A stretch of 8,857 bases of DNA from Terriglobia bacterium. Its GTDB lineage: Bacteria; Acidobacteriota; Terriglobia; UBA7540. Below the pieces are notes generated by a model, which saw only the letters and a program-made list of their open reading frames with translations, was not told where the DNA came from and ran no database searches. Numbering within the stretch: the stretch's first letter is position 1; the number at the start of each line of letters is the position of its first letter. The position numbers and the translations under genes are program-made. Shown here piece after piece: positions 6,318-8,857 of this stretch. The DNA lies in assembly GCA_030042795.1 (NCBI GenBank), contig JASHYZ010000342.1, positions 1 to 8,857 on the forward strand, in the 5' to 3' direction.

Positions 6318-7073
6318 ATGCGCACCGTAAGTCACACTTTTCAAATCGGCATTGCCGCGCTCGCAGTTCTGGCGCTGGCTGGCTGCCACAAGAAAACCGT
6401 CGCCAAGGTGGCGCCACCGCCACCTCCACCGCCGGCGGCGCCCGGCTGCACATTAACGGCGGAGCCCACGACAATCCAACAGGGCCAATCCGCAACTCTC
6501 AGTTGGGTTTCTTCGAATGCGACGGGTGCTAACGTTGAACCCGGGCTCGGCAGGGAGGCGGCGTCGGGCTCGGCAGCGGTTACACCAAAGGATTCAACCA
6601 CGTACATGATGACGGTTAACGGGCCCGGAGGGTCCAGGAACTGTGCGGCGCGATTGACGGTATCGCTTCCGCCTCCTCCACCAGCCGCGCAGCCGGTAAC
6701 GCCGGGCGTGAGTGAGGAGCAGCTCTTCGATCAGGACGTTAAGACGGCTTATTTTGACTTTAACAGATCCTCGTTGCGCCCCGATGCCGAGTCGGCCCTT
6801 GGCACGGACGCTAAGTTTCTGAAGACGCATACCGACTTCAGGTTCACGGTAGAGGGAAATTGCGACCAAAGAGGGAGCGAAGAATACAACCTCGGCTTGG
6901 GGCAGCGGCGGGCCGACGCGGCCAAGGATTATTTGAAGGACCTTGGGATTTCGGCGAATCGCATCGCAACCATTTCCTATGGGAAGGACCGGCCAGTGTG
7001 TTCGGAAAGCGACGAGGCATGCTGGCAGAGAAATCGTAACGCCCGCCCGGTATACGGAACAATAACCCGATAG
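6318..7073 (+). CDS. pal: Pal/OmpA-type peptidoglycan-associated lipoprotein with Ig-like domain
   Basis: 251 residues. The ATG at 6318 has GAGGAGG 8 nt upstream (6303-6309) and opens directly into a lipoprotein signal ending in LALAGC (Cys23, lipobox), so the product is probably outer-membrane anchored. A seven-proline run (33-39) leads to an Ig-like domain (about 44-116, PTTIQQGQSATLSWVSSNAT...DSTTYMMTVNGPGG). After a second proline run (118-122) comes the OmpA-like domain: YFDFNRSSLRPDAESAL, then EGNCDQRGSEEYNLGLGQRR, then ISYGKDRPVC...CWQRNR. Asp183 and Arg197/198 match the residues that hold peptidoglycan in this family. Departures: EGN where EGH is usual, and an atypical NARPVYGTITR end. 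In Tol-Pal operons pal follows tolB and precedes cpoB; neither is here, so this may be a paralogue. Two operator-like repeats upstream suggest metal-linked control, which is inference. Confidence 0.85.
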   Translation: MRTVSHTFQIGIAALAVLALAGCHKKTVAKVAPPPPPPPAAPGCTLTAEPTTIQQGQSATLSWVSSNATGANVEPGLGREAASGSAAVTPKDSTTYMMTVNGPGGSRNCAARLTVSLPPPPPAAQPVTPGVSEEQLFDQDVKTAYFDFNRSSLRPDAESALGTDAKFLKTHTDFRFTVEGNCDQRGSEEYNLGLGQRRADAAKDYLKDLGISANRIATISYGKDRPVCSESDEACWQRNRNARPVYGTITR

Positions 7074-7081
7074 AGGCGGAA

Positions 7082-7119
7082 GGACTGCGCCGGGAGTCCG
7101 CCGGGCTCTCGGCCAGTCC
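7082..7119 (+). terminator. Strong hairpin just after pal, no U-tract
   Basis: GGACTG (7082-7087) pairs with CAGTCC (7114-7119). After a bulged C (7088), GCCGGGAG (7089-7096) pairs with CTCTCGGC (7106-7113) with one G-T wobble around a 9-nt loop. It starts 8 nt after the pal stop. Without a T-run it may be a factor-dependent terminator or a 3'-end stabiliser. Confidence 0.45.
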
Positions 7120-7168
7120 CAACAAGACCGGCACCTCATCGGTCCCAGCACTTGGCGCAAGCCCCAAA

Positions 7169-7191
7169 GGTCACGCCCGGGTGACCGGGCG
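7169..7191 (+). promoter_or_regulatory. Two overlapping, mutually exclusive hairpins upstream of the CsoR-family gene
   Basis: GGTCAC (7169-7174) can pair with GTGACC (7181-7186). Alternatively CGCCCGG (7174-7180) can pair with CCGGGCG (7185-7191) around GTGA, a GNRA-type loop. Both are perfect and cannot form together. They lie 108 nt before the gene start. Function unknown; a REP relic is also possible. Confidence 0.3.
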
Positions 7192-7298
7192 GCACTGCTG
7201 GAAGTGCTCGTCTTGGGTTATCCTGAGCGTGGTCTGGCCGTAGTTTGCCGGCGCAACAGGTCAACGGACGGCGGGTTTTCCCGACCGGAGGTTACGCT

Positions 7299-7619
7299 AT
7301 GCTCGACGTCGCCACGCAGGAACGAGTGGCTTTGCGCCTTCGACGCATCGAAGGACAGGTGCGGGGTTTGGAACGGATGGTCAAAGGCCCCCAGCTCTGC
7401 GTGGATGTGCTTACGCAAATTGCAGCGGTGCAGGCCGGTCTTAAAGGCGTGGGCGATGAGATTCTCCATCATCACCTTCGGTGCTGCGTGCCGGAAGCAT
7501 TCGGACGGCGTCTCCGCAGGACCGAGAAAGCGCGCCTTGAAGAAATGGTGAAGATCTTCGTACAGTACTGCAAGGAACCCCGCGGCCGGGCGAATCGCAA
7601 GCCGTCTGTTCGTCTTTGA
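7299..7619 (+). CDS. CsoR/RcnR-family (DUF156) metal-sensing transcriptional repressor
   Basis: 106 residues, usual family length, all-helical and lacking a classical HTH. The ATG at 7299 has GGAGGT (7287-7292) 6 nt upstream; the frame extends further back, but the family start is here. Key stretches are RLRRIEGQVRGLERMV, CVDVLTQIAAVQAGL and ILHHHLRCCVPEAF. Cys34, His59 and Cys63 have the same spacing (25 and 4) as Cys36-His61-Cys65 of the M. tuberculosis Cu(I) sensor CsoR. No His follows the start, unlike Ni/Co sensor RcnR, so a copper-type or other soft-metal sensor is favoured. The usual HC before the last ligand is CC (Cys62-Cys63), which leaves thiol/persulfide sensing possible. No TACCC-N5-GGGTA site is seen in its own 225-bp upstream gap; the nearest are before pal. 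No copper pump or chaperone gene is adjacent. Confidence 0.85.
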   Translation: MLDVATQERVALRLRRIEGQVRGLERMVKGPQLCVDVLTQIAAVQAGLKGVGDEILHHHLRCCVPEAFGRRLRRTEKARLEEMVKIFVQYCKEPRGRANRKPSVRL

Positions 7620-7718
7620 TGAATCGCGCGGCGACCGCTCATCAACCGCAAGAACTGAGTAGGCATTCGCGCGCCGCCAGGTGAACGATGGCTGTGTCCG
7701 CTGCCACCGTAAGGCGGC

Positions 7719-7761
7719 CTTGCGCACGTCTTGAGAGCGTGATCTTCTCTCAGGGCGCAAG
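7719..7761. terminator. Nested hairpin between convergent genes
   Basis: CTTGCGC (7719-7725) pairs with GCGCAAG (7755-7761), and inside it TGAGAG (7732-7737) pairs with CTCTCA (7747-7752). It lies in the 165-bp gap where the CsoR-family gene and the minus-strand secreted-protein gene converge, so it could end transcription from both sides. There is no clear T-run on either strand. Confidence 0.35.
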
Positions 7762-7784
7762 ATTGGCATTAGAGGGACGGAGAC

Positions 7785-8174
7785 TTAACCCGCCTGGATG
7801 TGGATGTTCCTGGCAAAATCGCCGCTACGCTCCGGCAGAAGGGTGATTGATGCCTTTTTGCCGATATCGCTCTTCAGTTCGCTCATGGTGTCCCGGTTGT
7901 TGTTCGCGGCCAGGATGCGTGTGGAGTGTCTTACTCGCAGATCGAGAGGAATTCCGTCAGAGTCTTTCAGCACCACCAAGCGTCCGTCGTGATCCACGGC
8001 CGTAATCGTTCCGGTAAGAGTCTCAGCGGGACCCAGCACTGCCCTTTTTGTGGCGTGGCTGGTGTCCGCCTTCCCGGTAGTCTTCGACGCTGCAAAAGCT
8101 CCGGTCGCCGCGGCCGGCAGCAACGTCAGGGCAAGGATCGCGATGATCGAGAGATGCTTTTGAATGATGCGCAT
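7785..8174 (-). CDS. Small secreted DUF5666-like protein
   Basis: 129 residues with a Sec signal peptide (MRIIQKHLSIIAILALTLLP, then AAATGAFAAS; cleavage likely after AFA). The mature protein has a polar linker (SKTTGKADTSHATKR) followed by a compact beta-rich domain: LTGTITAVDHDGRLVVLKDS, LDLRVRHSTRI, a short helix (DTMSELKSDI), then KKASITLLPERSGDFARNIHI. The order 'GTITAVD...L..G..L.LRV...T.I' is like DUF5666 and related OB-fold-like periplasmic proteins. This is pattern resemblance only. GGGAG (complement of 8183-8187) lies 8-9 nt upstream of the ATG. It has no cysteine in the mature part, which argues against direct thiol metal binding. The adjacent CsoR-family gene is convergent, so shared regulation is not implied. 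Confidence 0.7.
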   Translation of the reverse strand: MRIIQKHLSIIAILALTLLPAAATGAFAASKTTGKADTSHATKRAVLGPAETLTGTITAVDHDGRLVVLKDSDGIPLDLRVRHSTRILAANNNRDTMSELKSDIGKKASITLLPERSGDFARNIHIQAG

Positions 8175-8504
8175 TTTTAATTCTCCCGTTGTAGATATTA
8201 AGGTTCACTCTTATTTGATGCGAGGGTGAATTGGCGGAGTTTCCTGCGATCGGCTGCGAGGTGCGCAGGCATGCCGCCGGGTGGCACGCACGCGAGGGGC
8301 GCAGAACTCAGCGCCAAATTTCGCACTCAACGCCTCAAAGCTCAAAGCCTCTACCTGACTCCAAACTCAAACAACTGGCCGCCTAGCGGGAGTCTGTTAG
8401 GCTTGCCGTCTGAATCGCGGCTATCAGCTTCGAGGGAGATGAATGAAACCCATCGGCGAAGGACAACGCAAGCGCGAGGGAATCCACGGGTCCTCACACA
8501 GACT
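8175..8504. other. Degraded intergenic stretch without intact gene
   Basis: An open frame on the plus strand covers it, but the translation (for example LKAQSLYLTPNSNNWPPSGS) has no protein-like pattern and no good start. It contains a short direct repeat CTCAAAG-CTCAAAG near 8334-8348, a possible REP half (GGGAATCCACG, 8478-8488), and the shared tail TCACACAGACT (8494-8504). Confidence 0.5.
8494..8504. repeat. REP-associated tail sequence, copy 2
   Basis: TCACACAGACT is identical to 3171-3181. A GGGAATCCACG half-REP lies 5 bp upstream. It ends at the base before the first recognisable methyltransferase codon (8505). Confidence 0.45.
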
Positions 8505-8693
8505 CTGAAGCCAGACGGCCGGATGGTGTTCGTCGAGTACCGCAAGGAAGATCCCCAGGCGCCCATCAAAGAAGTGCACAAAATGTCGGTAGGTCAGCTC
8601 GACAAGGAGATGAAAGTAGTGGGGCTCAAGCGCGTGCGCACGGTTGAGACTTTGCCGCTTCAGCACATCGCGATGTACGAGAAGGGCAACTGA
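8505..8693 (+). pseudogene. Class I SAM-dependent methyltransferase, C-terminal fragment only
   Basis: 62 codons plus stop. LKPDGRMVFVEYRKED is the post-motif region of Rossmann-fold methyltransferases (usually LKPGGRLV-type, strand 5). HKMSVGQLDKEMKVVGLKRV and LPLQHIAMYEK complete the typical C-terminus. Families with this tail are normally about 200-280 residues. The SAM-binding glycine motif and everything before strand 5 are absent upstream, in this frame and in the other frames I scanned. No plausible start or ribosome-binding site serves the fragment. The break falls exactly at the repeated TCACACAGACT, so loss of the 5' part through a REP-associated rearrangement is likely. I infer the fragment is inactive. 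Confidence 0.7.
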
Positions 8694-8823
8694 GCAACTG
8701 CCGATTTATGATTGTCGACCCGGTTGCGAACCCCACTGAGGCGCCGTACCAAGAGCCCAAGTCGCTATCCGTCGAGCGGCTGCCGTTTGTGGGTACTGGT
8801 GTCATTTGAACGCCCCGGACGCA

Positions 8824-8849
8824 GTCATTCCCGCGAAGGCGGGAATCCA
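8824..8849. repeat. 26-bp REP element at window end
   Basis: ATTCCCGC (8827-8834), loop GAAG, GCGGGAAT (8839-8846) form a perfect 8-bp stem, framed by GTC and CCA. The two halves match the outer parts of the compound element at 3039-3086, in opposite orientation. This is a widespread bacterial REP form. Confidence 0.75.
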
Positions 8850-8857
8850 TTGCAGAA

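Noticed and set aside
8226..8504. N-terminal part of the open frame joined to the methyltransferase tail
   Set aside because: No SAM-binding motif or protein-like pattern, and it includes REP-like sequence; treated as junk fused in frame by chance.

Overview
The window looks like a chromosomal segment of an Acidobacteriota member (Terriglobia-like). The evidence is style rather than a marker gene. There is an SBBP-repeat/choice-of-anchor-D surface protein ending in a Cys-Gly-rich hydrophobic tail, a very Pro/Ala-rich TonB-family protein, a Pal lipoprotein carrying an Ig-like domain, high GC, and many REP-like palindromes between genes. No rRNA, tRNA, CRISPR array, transposase or phage gene is visible.

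Layout. Positions 1-2390 (+) hold the 3' part of a large surface/adhesin-like gene whose start lies before the window. It is followed by a small outer-membrane beta-barrel gene (2458-2988, +). A REP-rich spacer (about 3039-3187) precedes a TonB-family energy-transducer gene (about 3229-4965, +). This converges with a minus-strand gene (4998-5753) for a secreted protein built from seven 32-residue repeats, each with one cysteine pair. A 564-bp divergent spacer (5754-6317) contains two 17-bp inverted repeats resembling copper-type CsoR/RicR operators, and possibly the tail of a lost minus-strand gene. Next come a Pal/OmpA-type lipoprotein gene (6318-7073, +) and a CsoR-family metal-sensing repressor gene (7299-7619, +), which converges with a small secreted DUF5666-like gene (7785-8174, -). 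The right end is eroded: only the last 62 codons of a class I methyltransferase remain (8505-8693, +), starting exactly at a sequence shared with the REP-rich spacer, and another REP element sits at the window edge.

How the genes fit together. Almost everything is envelope-directed: surface repeats, beta-barrel, TonB transducer, Pal lipoprotein and two exported small proteins. There is no obvious complete operon: tonB lacks exbB/exbD and pal lacks tolB/cpoB. The most interesting regulatory possibility is that the CsoR-type repressor acts on the two operator-like sites in front of pal. The most interesting protein is the cysteine-pair repeat protein. The most interesting genome-evolution signals are the REP palindrome translated inside the first gene and the REP-associated truncation of the methyltransferase.
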